From: CAYTLW01 sp964438735
Lineage (GTDB): Bacteria > Myxococcota_A > UBA9042
Assembly (NCBI GenBank): GCA_964438735.1
Contig: CAYTLW010000062.1
Span: 1-42,244 of the forward strand
Direction of reading: 5' to 3'
Length of the DNA stretch: 42,244 nucleotides
Shown: piece by piece, positions 17,693 to 26,292 of the stretch
How positions within the stretch are numbered: the first letter of the stretch is position 1
Layout of the letters: every line of letters begins with the position of its first letter
Program-made: the position numbers and the translations under genes
The notes under the pieces: model-generated
Database searches by the model: none
Told to the model about the DNA's origin: nothing
The model's input: the letters and a program-made list of their open reading frames with translations, nothing else

Positions 17693-19135
17693 GTGACTCT
17701 GTCCTGCACGATCCGACCGCTCGTCCTGATGGTGGCAAGCCTGCTGCCCATGTCGGCGGTCGGCCACCCGCTGGATCTCTACGGCGCCGGCGCCCGGGGC
17801 AGCGCCATGGCCAACGTCGGCGCCAGCGTCGCCAGCGACCACGCCGCGGTCTACTACAACCCCGCCGCCATGACCCTGCGCGAGCCCCACATGTCGGCCG
17901 GCTTCACCACCACCCTGGACGGCGTACGCATCGAGATGAAGGAACGGCCCGCGGGCTACGACCTGCCGGACCTGGGCAGCGCCTCGGCCAAGATCCCCAC
18001 CGGCGCCCGCCTGCATCCGCGCACGGACGTCGATGACATCCCCAACCTGTACGGCTTTGCTCTGGGCGCGGTGGGTTCCTTCGACATGGAGAACCTGCGC
18101 ATCGGTGTGCACGTGCTGCTGCCAGTCGATCGCCTGGGACGGCAGGTCTCGCGCTTCCCCGACGAGCGAGAGCAGTACTTCTCCAACCGCCTCGACTTCG
18201 AGATGATCGGCGAGCGCAGCCAGCACCAGGTCATCATGGTGGCCATCGCCTATCGCCTCTATCCGTGGCTCTCCCTGGGCGCCGGCATGAGCGTGATGCC
18301 CTCCATCACCACCACCAGCCAGGTCTACATCGACGATCCGGCCAAGCAGGAGCGCATCGAACTGGCCCTGGAGACCGACCAGATCGGCCGCGCCGCGCCC
18401 ACCGCTGGGGTGCTGGTTGGACCGTTCGCCGACCTCACCTTCGCGGCCACCTATCGCGGCGCCAACTTCCTCCGCATGGAGATCAACAACCGCGTCCAGA
18501 TCAAAGGCTTCGAGGGCGACCAGGAGAGCTTCCCCATCGACCAACGCTCGACGGTCATCGTCGCCTATTCGCCCGACCAGTACACCTTGGCGGCCAGCTG
18601 GCGACGGGGCCGGCTGTTGGTGGCCGCCGACCTGCTCTGGTCGATCTGGTTCAACTACGTCAATCACCAGGGCGATACGCCGCACGAGTTCAACAACACC
18701 CTGGGGGTGCGCCTTGGTGGCGAATATCGCACCTCGGGCGACGTGCTCTTCCGCTTCGGCGCCGGCTGGGAGCCCTCGCCGGTGCCGCCGCAGACGGGCC
18801 GCACCAACTACGTCGACAACGACCGCCTGGTGGCCTCCATCGGCGCCGGTCATGACATCGAGCTGCTCGGTCGCAAGGTGACCCTGTCGTGGTACCTGCA
18901 GGTCCATCACCTGCTGGCCCAGGAGGTCGACAAGGAACAGCTCCAGCCAGCGCCCAACTGCGCGCCCGGAGTCGCCGCGCTCTGCGACGAGATCGCCGAC
19001 GACACGGTCGACCGGGCCACTGGCCGACCCGTCGCCGCCTACCAGGGGCTGCAGACGGGCAATCCCGGATTCCCCGGCTGGCTGTCCTACGGCAACCTGC
19101 TGGCCTTCGGCATCGAGCTGGGGTGGGCGCTGTGA
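17693..19135 (+). CDS. FadL/OmpP1/TodX-type outer-membrane channel
   Basis: 480 residues from GTG 17693, with GAGG about 7 bases upstream. A signal peptide (LVLMVASLLPMSAVG) precedes HPLDLYGAGARGSAMANVGASVASDHAAVYYNPAAMT, the characteristic FadL-family N-terminus: the Gly-Ala run and YYNPAAM hatch motif. Long alternating segments and a terminal GIELGWAL fit a 14-strand beta barrel. The family moves hydrophobic molecules such as fatty acids across the outer membrane. The stop overlaps the next ATG (TGATG at 19133-19137), so it is cotranslated with a lipoprotein that may be an accessory partner. Confidence 0.92.
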   Translation: MTLSCTIRPLVLMVASLLPMSAVGHPLDLYGAGARGSAMANVGASVASDHAAVYYNPAAMTLREPHMSAGFTTTLDGVRIEMKERPAGYDLPDLGSASAKIPTGARLHPRTDVDDIPNLYGFALGAVGSFDMENLRIGVHVLLPVDRLGRQVSRFPDEREQYFSNRLDFEMIGERSQHQVIMVAIAYRLYPWLSLGAGMSVMPSITTTSQVYIDDPAKQERIELALETDQIGRAAPTAGVLVGPFADLTFAATYRGANFLRMEINNRVQIKGFEGDQESFPIDQRSTVIVAYSPDQYTLAASWRRGRLLVAADLLWSIWFNYVNHQGDTPHEFNNTLGVRLGGEYRTSGDVLFRFGAGWEPSPVPPQTGRTNYVDNDRLVASIGAGHDIELLGRKVTLSWYLQVHHLLAQEVDKEQLQPAPNCAPGVAALCDEIADDTVDRATGRPVAAYQGLQTGNPGFPGWLSYGNLLAFGIELGWAL

Positions 19136-20025
19136 TGTCGCGCCGCCGATCGATCGCCGGGCTCGCGCTGGCCATCGGATTGGGGCTGGCGGGGGCCTGC
19201 CAGCCGGTCGCCGGGCCGCCCACCTGGTCCGATCAGCAGGTCGACGCCAAGGGGGGCGACGTCGGCAACAAACCCGTCGCGCTATCCGCCGAGCTGACCG
19301 GCACCTGGGCCCTGGCCACCGACTGGTCCACCTGCGTGACCATCGGCAAGGAGTTCGACAACCGCACCCGCAAGCTGCTGCGCGTGCAGCTGAGCCAGCA
19401 GGGCCATCGCGTCTTCGAAAAGCGCACGGTCTGCAGCATGTTGACCACGCCGCTGCTGGGTTTGACCACGGTGATCCCGCCCGCGGTCATCGCCGGCATC
19501 GGCACGCTCGAGGTGGAGAGCCTGCTGTTCTGGAACGGCGTCGGCCAGAGCTATCTCGGCGGCGTAGACGTGCAGCTCTTCGGTGTACAGCTCGACGATC
19601 CCATCGCCGACGCCCTGCCCGGTAAGGGCGACCTGGACGATCCGCGCATCGTCGACAGCGACAAGGACGGCAAACCCGGCGCAACGTTGAAGGTGGGCTC
19701 AGCCTGCGAGGTGCACGTGGTTCAGCGGGCCATCTCCGTGCTCGACGGCGTCATCGCCGCCCCCGGCCGCATCGTCGGCACGGGTATGCACGCCACCCAG
19801 CAGGTGGTGCTGTCGGCGACCTCGTCCATCTGCGCCTCGAACTTCAGCACCCGCCCCAACGACCCGCACAACCAGTTTGTCCTGGTCCGCGTCGACGCCG
19901 GCGGGCTGAACCTGGACACCGACGGCGACGGCGACGTGAGCTGCGCCGAGATCATCGCCGCGCAGGCGCAGTTCATCACTTGGACAGAGCCGGATAACGC
20001 TGCCTGCGCCGCCAAGACGCGTTGA
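19135..20025 (+). CDS. Lipoprotein coupled to the FadL-like channel
   Basis: 296 residues from ATG 19135, which shares its A with the stop of the FadL-like gene. LGLAGAC gives a lipobox Cys at 22. The mature part contains two acidic Asp/Gly loops, DSDKDGKPG and DTDGDGDVSCAE, resembling calcium-binding EF/dockerin loops, and four later Cys. No enzyme motif is recognised. Gene order suggests an outer-membrane lipoprotein working with the channel, for example in substrate capture or barrel assembly; this is inference from overlap only. Confidence 0.8.
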   Translation: MSRRRSIAGLALAIGLGLAGACQPVAGPPTWSDQQVDAKGGDVGNKPVALSAELTGTWALATDWSTCVTIGKEFDNRTRKLLRVQLSQQGHRVFEKRTVCSMLTTPLLGLTTVIPPAVIAGIGTLEVESLLFWNGVGQSYLGGVDVQLFGVQLDDPIADALPGKGDLDDPRIVDSDKDGKPGATLKVGSACEVHVVQRAISVLDGVIAAPGRIVGTGMHATQQVVLSATSSICASNFSTRPNDPHNQFVLVRVDAGGLNLDTDGDGDVSCAEIIAAQAQFITWTEPDNAACAAKTR

Positions 20026-20094
20026 CTACGGGTGCTCTGCGACCGTTCCGAATCATCGTTGCGGATGATGCGTACTCCATGCCAACAGGCCATT

Positions 20095-20124
20095 TTGGCG
20101 CGCGCCCCGGACGTCGGCTAGGAT
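20095..20124 (+). promoter_or_regulatory. Candidate sigma-70-type promoter
   Basis: TTGGCG (20095-20100) and TAGGAT (20119-20124) are 18 bases apart, each matching four of six consensus positions. A start near 20131 would give a leader of about 55 bases with AGGGAG before the ATG at 20187. Found by eye in GC-rich sequence, so only suggestive. Confidence 0.35.
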
Positions 20125-20186
20125 GCCGCCATCGGGCCGCGGCAGACGGCCACGGGCGCTGCGGAGACGCGGCAGGGAGAACCCAG

Positions 20187-21179
20187 ATGCACGAACCCAC
20201 CAAGCTGCGAATCCTCAGTATCGGCCTGGCAGCTACCGCCCTGTTCGGCATGGCTTGCGTATCCAAGACCACCGGCAACGAGGGCAACCTGGAGTTCGCC
20301 TACGTGGCCGACGACGACCTGAAGGACTTCAACAAACCCATCGGCGTCGGCGCCAGTCTCGACCTCATCATCGCCCAGGCCGGCACCAGCAAGGCGGTGA
20401 CGGTCAAGTCGGCGACCACCGACAAGGCCGAGGTGGCCGAGGTCATCAGCGCCGGCGGCAACAACGTCGTGGTCACCGGCAAGGGGGACGGCGAGTTCAA
20501 ACTCTCGGTCGAAGCCACCACACCCGACGGCACCAATCTGAGCGATAACGTCAACATGCTCGTACGCACGCCGGATGTGCTCAAGCTCCGTCACTACTGC
20601 ACCCTGTCCGACACGGCCAACTATGAGGTCGGCCAGAAGGTGCTGGTCGGCTTTGACATGCTGCGCAGCAACGGCCAGTCGGTCATCGGCTGGGGGCTGC
20701 ACCCCATCACCATCGAGCCCGCCAGCGGGCTGACCCTGGACAAGAACACCAAGGACCAGGCGAGCCTGCACTTCACAACCGCCAAGACAAAGCAGACCGT
20801 GACCCTCAAGAGCACCGTCGACGGCACCACGGCGACCATGGGCCTGGTGACCGAAGGCGACTTCAACGGCGCCAAGCTGTCCTCGGCGACCGCGCCGCTG
20901 GGCGGCAACCTGGTCGGCAAGACCCGCCTGATGCACGTACGCCCGCAGGTGGATAACGTGCCCGTCTGCCAGTCGCAGACGAACATGACCGCCACGTCGA
21001 CGACGCCGGACGTCTGCACGGTCAAGCCGACGACCAGCGGCGGCGTGACCAGCTGGGTCGCCATCACCGGCGTCGCGGTGGGCAAGTGCACGTTCACCAT
21101 CACCCTGCCCAAGGGCAATGACGGCCAGGGCTTGAGCGAGACCTTCACGGTCGACGTGAACGAGTTCGTCACGCCCTGA
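20187..21179 (+). CDS. Lipoprotein with Ig-like domains
   Basis: 330 residues from ATG 20187, with AGGGAG 8 bases upstream; an in-frame extension upstream to 20022 lacks protein-like character. ALFGMAC gives a lipobox Cys at 24. The mature protein is rich in Thr, Val and Asp, with a pattern of short strands (KAVTVKSATTDKAEVAEV, then FKLSVEATTPDG) like bacterial Ig-like (BIG-type) domains. Two Cys pairs lie further on. It has no catalytic motif. Probably a surface or periplasmic structural lipoprotein. Its stop is 18 bases before the DUF47 gene, but a functional link to phosphate uptake is unlikely. Confidence 0.8.
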   Translation: MHEPTKLRILSIGLAATALFGMACVSKTTGNEGNLEFAYVADDDLKDFNKPIGVGASLDLIIAQAGTSKAVTVKSATTDKAEVAEVISAGGNNVVVTGKGDGEFKLSVEATTPDGTNLSDNVNMLVRTPDVLKLRHYCTLSDTANYEVGQKVLVGFDMLRSNGQSVIGWGLHPITIEPASGLTLDKNTKDQASLHFTTAKTKQTVTLKSTVDGTTATMGLVTEGDFNGAKLSSATAPLGGNLVGKTRLMHVRPQVDNVPVCQSQTNMTATSTTPDVCTVKPTTSGGVTSWVAITGVAVGKCTFTITLPKGNDGQGLSETFTVDVNEFVTP

Positions 21180-21197
21180 CGGACGATAGGGGGGAAG

Positions 21198-21842
21198 ATG
21201 GGGTTGTGGAAGAAGAGAGAATCCGTCGAACAGATGCTCGACCGCTACTTCGAGCTCTGCGACCAGAGCTTTGCCAGCTTCGAAAAGAGCATGGCCATCT
21301 ACCGCAGCAACGGGGTCGACGACGCCTTCGAGACCGCTGTGGACCACACCCACAGCATTGAGTCCGAGGCCGATGACATCCGCCGCAACATCGAGTTGAC
21401 CCTCTATGGCAAGGCCCTGCTACCCGAGTCCCGCGGCGACCTGCTCGGCCTGCTGGAGGCCTTCGACGGTCTGCCCAATATCGCCGAGACCATCGGTTTT
21501 GTGCTGCTGCATCAGCGCACTGTGATGCCCGAGCCGCTCCAGGAGCGCTACCACGAGCTCATCGCCACGAATATCCGCGCCTACCACGCCGCCCGCCGGG
21601 CCGTCGACGCGCTCCTGTCCAACCCCAAGGTGACCCTGCACAGCACCAAGGAAGTGGACATGATCGAGTCCGAGTCCGATCGCATCGAGCGCGAGCTGGT
21701 GCGGGCCATCTTCGACATGGACGTCGGTGACGGCACCAAGCTCATGCTCAAGGAGGTCGTGCTGCTGGCCGGCGAGATCTCCGACCGGGCCGAGAAGGTC
21801 GCCGACCGCATCGGCATCATCGCCATCAAGCGCCAAATCTAG
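21198..21842 (+). CDS. DUF47/PhoU-like phosphate-transport accessory protein
   Basis: 214 residues, ATG preceded by AGGGGGG. The protein is entirely helical, with acidic repeats ESEADDIRRNIELTLYGKALLPESRGDLLGLLEAFDGLPN and IESESDRIERELVRAIF, the metal-binding E/D-x3-D pattern of the PhoU/DUF47 (TIGR00153) family. Members sit next to Pit-type transporters and restrain or modulate phosphate uptake. Here the Pit gene follows after 14 bases. It is cytosolic and probably acts on the transporter. Confidence 0.93.
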   Translation: MGLWKKRESVEQMLDRYFELCDQSFASFEKSMAIYRSNGVDDAFETAVDHTHSIESEADDIRRNIELTLYGKALLPESRGDLLGLLEAFDGLPNIAETIGFVLLHQRTVMPEPLQERYHELIATNIRAYHAARRAVDALLSNPKVTLHSTKEVDMIESESDRIERELVRAIFDMDVGDGTKLMLKEVVLLAGEISDRAEKVADRIGIIAIKRQI

Positions 21843-21856
21843 CCGGAGGACCGCAC

Positions 21857-22795
21857 ATGTGGCAGGTCCTGGCAGGGGTCTTTTTGGGTTGGTCGCTCGG
21901 GTCGAACGACGCCTCCAACGTCTTTGGCACCGCCGTCGCCTCGCGCATGGTGCGCTTCTGGACGGCCGCCATCCTGTGCTCCGTCTTCGTCATCCTGGGC
22001 GCCCTGCTCGAGGGTCAAGAAGGCATCGCCACCTACCAGCAGCTGAGCCCCATGGCGCCGGATACGGCGTTCATCGTCAGCTTCGCGGCGGCGATCACCG
22101 TGACGTTGATGAGCGTGCTTCGGCTGCCGGTCTCCACCAGCCAGGCGGTCGTCGGCGCCCTGGTCCTGGTCGGGTTGCTCAACGACTCGCTGGACATGGG
22201 CTCCCTGGGCAAGGTGGTGCTCTGTTGGGTCGGCACGCCGATTGGCGCGGCGCTGGTCACGGTGGTGCTCTACTTTGGCCTGGGCGCGCTCATGAATCGG
22301 CTGCAATTGAGCATCTTCCAGTGGGATCGCGGCCTGCGCACGGCGCTCATCGTGGCCGGCTCCTACGGCGCTTATGCCCTCGGGGCCAACAACGTGGCCA
22401 ACGTCACCGGACCCTTCGCCGGCGAGGGCATGTTGACGCCCTTCGAAGCGACCGCCATCGGCTCCGGCGCCATCGCCCTGGGCGTGATGACCTACAGCCG
22501 CAACGTGATGATGACCGTCGGCAAGAACCTGGTCCGCCTGGACGCCTTCACAGCTTTTGTGGCGATCCTCTCCGAAGCGATCACCGTGCACTTCTACGCC
22601 ACGGTCGGGGTGCCGGTCTCCACCAGCCAGGCCATCGTCGGGGCGGTGCTGGGTATCGGGCTGGTCAAGGGCGCCAAGACCATCAACAAGGGCACGCTGG
22701 CGCGCATTCTCTTCGGCTGGATCGGTACGCCAGCGGTGTCGGCGGCGCTGGCTTATGGGCTGTACAAGTTGTTCGAAGCGCTGGGGCGTTGGTAG
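21857..22795 (+). CDS. pit: Pit-family inorganic phosphate transporter
   Basis: 312 residues, with CCGGAGG ahead of ATG 21857. The inverted two-fold repeat of PiT proteins is plain: GSNDASNVFGTAVASR near the N-terminus pairs with GANNVANVTGPFAGEG, and RLPVSTSQAVVGALV pairs with GVPVSTSQAIVGAVLG. About nine to ten membrane helices. At ~310 residues it is a compact member, lacking the long central cytosolic loop of E. coli PitA. It imports phosphate using a H+ or Na+ gradient and forms a two-gene operon with the DUF47 gene. No PhoB box was identified. Confidence 0.93.
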   Translation: MWQVLAGVFLGWSLGSNDASNVFGTAVASRMVRFWTAAILCSVFVILGALLEGQEGIATYQQLSPMAPDTAFIVSFAAAITVTLMSVLRLPVSTSQAVVGALVLVGLLNDSLDMGSLGKVVLCWVGTPIGAALVTVVLYFGLGALMNRLQLSIFQWDRGLRTALIVAGSYGAYALGANNVANVTGPFAGEGMLTPFEATAIGSGAIALGVMTYSRNVMMTVGKNLVRLDAFTAFVAILSEAITVHFYATVGVPVSTSQAIVGAVLGIGLVKGAKTINKGTLARILFGWIGTPAVSAALAYGLYKLFEALGRW

Positions 22796-22834
22796 GCTGC
22801 TGGCCGGGAAACGGGCACCGATGTGGAGGACGTG

Positions 22835-23812
22835 ATGGCGACGCGAATCATGCGCGGCCTGGTGTTGGGCTGCACGCTTGCGCTCCTGGCGACCGCTTGC
22901 GGCACCACCGATGGCGGCGGCGGAACGACCCCGACCAAGAAGGATACGGGCGCGGCAGACGTGGCGGACGCGGGCGATCCGGCCGAGACCGTGAGCACCG
23001 ACAGCGGCGCCGACGATGTGCCCTTTGAAGATGTGGCCGTCGAAGATGTGGGCGTCGCCAAAGACGTCAACGCTGTGGTTGACACCGGCAAACCCTCCGA
23101 TGGCGACCCCGATGGCGCCGTGGCAGGGGAGACCAGCGGCACGCCGGACACGGCCGATCTACCCGACGTGCCGCCGGATGTGCCGCAGGCGAAATGCTGC
23201 CCCATAGCTCCAGCGCCTTCCTGCGACTGCACCAAGCTCGGCGGCTCGCCGCTGGAGAACGGCAACTGCCCCAGCGTCTGCGACGCGGCGCCCGTCGGCT
23301 GGAAGAAGACGACCGATGAGCATGGCTGCCCGATGTGGATTCCGGGTTCCCAGTCGTGCATGGCGGTCGACGCGGGATCGAGCGATGCCGGCGCCCCCGA
23401 CGCTGGGGCGGCCGACAGCGGACCGGTCGACGCAGGCCCGATCGATTCCGGGCCGGCCGACACGGGCGCGGGCACCGCGGACACGGCGACTGCCGACATC
23501 CTTGGCGGGGTCAGCTGCGGGGCCGGCAAGGTCCTGTTCCCCAAGTTCGACAAGTCCTGCAAGGTCGCCGACGACTGCGCGGTCGTGGAACACCAGGTCA
23601 ACTGCTGTGGCACAAAGGCCGCTTGGGGCATCACCAAGACGGAGTTGGCGGGGTTCACGTCAGCCGAGGCGCTTTGTCAGAAGCAGTATCCCAAGTGCAA
23701 GTGCGCGACGATGCCGACCAAGGCGGATGATGGCAATACGACCCTGGGTGGGGGCAGTTTCGCGGTCGATTGCGTCAAGGGGCAGTGCTGGACGTTTGTG
23801 ACGAAGCCGTAG
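22835..23812 (+). CDS. Cys-rich lipoprotein with Asp/Ala/Gly linkers
   Basis: 325 residues from ATG 22835, with GGAGG 5 bases upstream; the GTG at 22823 falls before that site. LLATAC gives a lipobox Cys at 22. An acidic unstructured linker (DTGAADVADAGDPAE...) leads to a Cys-rich module (KCCPIAPAPSCDC...CPSVCD...GCPMW...C). A second DAGxSDAG linker then leads to another Cys module (SCGAGKV...CKVADDCAVVEHQVNCCG...CKCATMP...DCVKGQCWTFV). This architecture marks a disulphide-bonded surface lipoprotein typical of Myxococcota; function unknown. Confidence 0.85.
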   Translation: MATRIMRGLVLGCTLALLATACGTTDGGGGTTPTKKDTGAADVADAGDPAETVSTDSGADDVPFEDVAVEDVGVAKDVNAVVDTGKPSDGDPDGAVAGETSGTPDTADLPDVPPDVPQAKCCPIAPAPSCDCTKLGGSPLENGNCPSVCDAAPVGWKKTTDEHGCPMWIPGSQSCMAVDAGSSDAGAPDAGAADSGPVDAGPIDSGPADTGAGTADTATADILGGVSCGAGKVLFPKFDKSCKVADDCAVVEHQVNCCGTKAAWGITKTELAGFTSAEALCQKQYPKCKCATMPTKADDGNTTLGGGSFAVDCVKGQCWTFVTKP

Positions 23813-23859
23813 GTTGCCGTTGGTGGGATTGGTGTCGCACCTTTGGTACGTGAAAGCTC

Positions 23860-23883
23860 GCGCAAAGCCGCAAAGACGCAAAG
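23860..23883 (+). repeat. CGCAAAG octamer tandem repeat
   Basis: Three exact-period 8-bp units, GCGCAAAG, CCGCAAAG and ACGCAAAG, lie between two convergent genes. Related CGCAAAG arrays are, as I recall, dispersed intergenically in several bacterial phyla; their role is unclear. Confidence 0.7.
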
Positions 23884-23939
23884 GGTCTTGAGGTGATGGC
23901 CGCCGAGTTTGGGCGGCTTGCCCTGGCTGGGCAGATGGA

Positions 23940-25184
23940 TCAGGGGGCGGCTGGGCTGGCGCCGAAGCCGTTGGCTGCGCCGCCGCCGGTGGAATCCTGG
24001 CCGCCGTTGAATGTGGCGCCGCCGACCGAGGCGTCGCCGCCGCCGCCCGACGTGCTGCCCGTGCCCGCGCCCGAGGTCAAGACCACCGTGGCGATTGTGC
24101 CCACGACGACGACGCCGATGGCGGTCCAGAACCACCACTTCTTGTAGACCGGTGTGGATGGCGCCTTGGGGCTGGGGCCGACCGGCTTGTCGCTGCCTGC
24201 GAGGGCGGCTTTGCCGTCGGGATCCACCACTACGGGGGAGCGCTTTGCTGGCTTGGAGGTGGCTGCGGCCGAGCGTTCGGGGACGGGCGGTGGATCGGCG
24301 CTGCGGGCGGCGGGCGGTGGCGCCTTGCCGCCGGGCATCTGGGTGGAGACCTGCAGGGATTGCAGCAGGTCGCCGACTGCGGCGGCGACGGCGGTGCCGG
24401 GGCGTCTGGCGGACCAGCGAGCGCTGCCGGAGGCCTCCAGGCAGCCCTTTTCCAGGGAGAAGAGCTGCACGACCAGCTTGCTGCCGCCGCCCATCTGGAC
24501 CAGGACCGGCTTGATGAGCGAGTTGGGCGCCAACTCCTGGCCCACCGTGCAGCGACCGCCCATCTTGAAGCGCATGGCGTGGCTGGCTTTGCGGGCTCTG
24601 GCCAGGGCCTTGCGCTCGCCCTTGCCGGCCAGGGCGTCGATCTTGCCGGTTCGGGCCAGCTCGGCCCTTAGCAGGGTGCCGACCGTGCGGGCGGCTTTGC
24701 CTTTGAGCTCGGAGGTGTCGATGGCTGCCCGCGGGAGGCGGCCGAGTTCCTTGCGCACCACACGCTCGACCTCGTCCACGTGGCCGCGGCGGACCAGCAG
24801 TCGGCCGGTCCAGGACCAGAGGAAGGCCGCTGGCAGGTGGTTGCCGACGTTCATGGCGCGGGCCAGGCGGCCGTCGGGATCGCAGACGATGTCGTCGGGA
24901 TTCCAGCCCGGGTTGACGCACTGGCCGCTGGGATCCTGGGTCGCCACGACGATGAGCCGCAGCCCGCGGTCGGCGTACTTCTCGTGCAGGGCCTTCCAGC
25001 GGGGCACGGCGGCCATGCAGGGTTTGCACCAGGTGGCGTAGAACTCCACGGCGACCATGCGCACGCCCGAGCGGTTGAGCCACTGGGACATGTCCAGGCT
25101 ACCGGGAGCGGCGTCCGCTGGGCGGGCGCTGGCGACGGTGGCCGCGAGCAGCAGGGTCGAGACGAACAGGCGGGTTGGGCTCAC
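23940..25184 (-). CDS. Secreted thioredoxin-like (TlpA-type) protein with C-terminal membrane anchor
   Basis: 414 residues from GTG 25184, with GGGAG 6 bases upstream. A cleavable signal peptide (LFVSTLLLAATVASARPADA) precedes a thioredoxin fold with the redox pair C53-K-P-C56 in EFYATWCKPCMAAVP. Residues ~170-290 form a second domain without assignment. A long Ala/Pro/Ser-rich stretch then ends in YKKWWFWTAIGVVVVGTIATVVL, a single membrane helix, plus a Gly-rich tail. CxPC proteins of this class reduce or isomerise periplasmic disulphides. Tethering beside Cys-rich lipoprotein genes makes a role in their folding plausible, but this is inference. Confidence 0.85.
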   Translation of the reverse strand: MSPTRLFVSTLLLAATVASARPADAAPGSLDMSQWLNRSGVRMVAVEFYATWCKPCMAAVPRWKALHEKYADRGLRLIVVATQDPSGQCVNPGWNPDDIVCDPDGRLARAMNVGNHLPAAFLWSWTGRLLVRRGHVDEVERVVRKELGRLPRAAIDTSELKGKAARTVGTLLRAELARTGKIDALAGKGERKALARARKASHAMRFKMGGRCTVGQELAPNSLIKPVLVQMGGGSKLVVQLFSLEKGCLEASGSARWSARRPGTAVAAAVGDLLQSLQVSTQMPGGKAPPPAARSADPPPVPERSAAATSKPAKRSPVVVDPDGKAALAGSDKPVGPSPKAPSTPVYKKWWFWTAIGVVVVGTIATVVLTSGAGTGSTSGGGGDASVGGATFNGGQDSTGGGAANGFGASPAAP

Positions 25185-25255
25185 TGTCAGCTCCCGGAGA
25201 GCGTGGCACGCAGTCCGGGGAGCGTACTTCAGGTGGCTGGCTGGTGGCCAGTCCT

Positions 25256-26122
25256 CTACTCGGCGGCCGTCGCCAGCTCCGGCCCCTTCCAGGTCCCCGT
25301 GGTGGTCCGACGACGCCGACGTGGCGTCGCCTTGCAGCGCGGCAACAGGACGTGAAAGCGGGAGCCCTCGCCGGGCGTGGATTCGACCCGAATGGTGCCG
25401 CCGGCGCGCTTGATGATGGCGGCGCAGGTCGTCAGTCCGAGGCCGGAACCGCCAGCGCCGCCTCGGGTGGTGAACCAGGGCTCGAAGATGCGCTCGCGCA
25501 CCTCCGGCGCCATGCCGCTGCCCGTGTCGCTGACGGTGATGCGCACATATTCACCGGGCGCGGTGCTGTGCATGGGCGAAGCCACGCTCTCGCTGATCCG
25601 ATCATTGCTGGCCAGCAAGGTGATGGTGCCCGACCCCTCGATGGCGTGGCGGGCGTTGAGCAGCAGGTTCATCAGCACCTGCTCCAACTGTCCGGGATCG
25701 ACGCGAACGAGCCACAGGTCCGACTGACAACCCGCCAGCAGGCGGATCTGGCGACCGAATCGATGCCCCAACATGCGCTGCAGGCGGCTGATCATCTCGG
25801 CGGCGGAGAGCACCGCCGGCTGCGCAGGTCGACCGCGCGAAAAGCCCAGCAGCTGCCGGGTCAGCCGGCTGGCCGAGCGCACCGCCAGCGTGGCCTGGTC
25901 CAGGTCGGCGCGCGCGGGGTGCCCCTCGGACAGGGACTCCGAGGCCAGGCTGGTGGCGTTGAGGATCACGGTCAGCAGGTTGTTGATGTCGTGGGCCAGG
26001 CCGCCGGCCAGCTCGCCCAGGGACTGCAAGCGCTCGTCCGGCGGCTCCATGGGTGCGGACGCGATCGAATGCAGGTCCACCCGTCGGCATCCCGCCGACG
26101 GCGTTTGAATTGGCTGCGACAT
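25256..26122 (-). CDS. Soluble sensor histidine kinase without sensor domain
   Basis: 288 residues from ATG 26122, with GGGGGA close upstream. After ~30 residues comes the H-box SLGELAGGLAHDINNLLTVI (phospho-acceptor His44), then the HATPase parts: N-box NLLLNARHAI, DTGSGMAPEVRERIFEPWFTT (G1/F) and GSGLGLTTC (G2). There is no membrane helix, PAS or GAF domain, and no response regulator nearby. The HDINN form is typical of NtrB-like kinases of delta-proteobacterial lineages. Signal input must come from a partner or the short N-terminus. It reads towards the TlpA-type gene 72 bases away. Confidence 0.92.
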   Translation of the reverse strand: MSQPIQTPSAGCRRVDLHSIASAPMEPPDERLQSLGELAGGLAHDINNLLTVILNATSLASESLSEGHPARADLDQATLAVRSASRLTRQLLGFSRGRPAQPAVLSAAEMISRLQRMLGHRFGRQIRLLAGCQSDLWLVRVDPGQLEQVLMNLLLNARHAIEGSGTITLLASNDRISESVASPMHSTAPGEYVRITVSDTGSGMAPEVRERIFEPWFTTRGGAGGSGLGLTTCAAIIKRAGGTIRVESTPGEGSRFHVLLPRCKATPRRRRRTTTGTWKGPELATAAE

Positions 26123-26292
26123 CTTCCCCCCGGCTGTTCCCTCTCTCTTCCCACGTTGGACACCTGGGGAGTTCGAATCCGCAAATGCGCGACGTGCACG
26201 GCGTGGGATCCGGGTTCACTGGCCCCCTCTCGACGCTCGCCTGCTACCCTGCCAACCGCGTCGGCAACAACGCCCGCACGGCGAGGTGAACC

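Noticed and set aside
26155..26190. tRNA-like T-loop sequence GTTCGAATCC in the nitroreductase upstream region
   Set aside because: The flanking five bases on each side (GGGAG and CGCAA) do not pair, and no acceptor, D or anticodon arm can be drawn.
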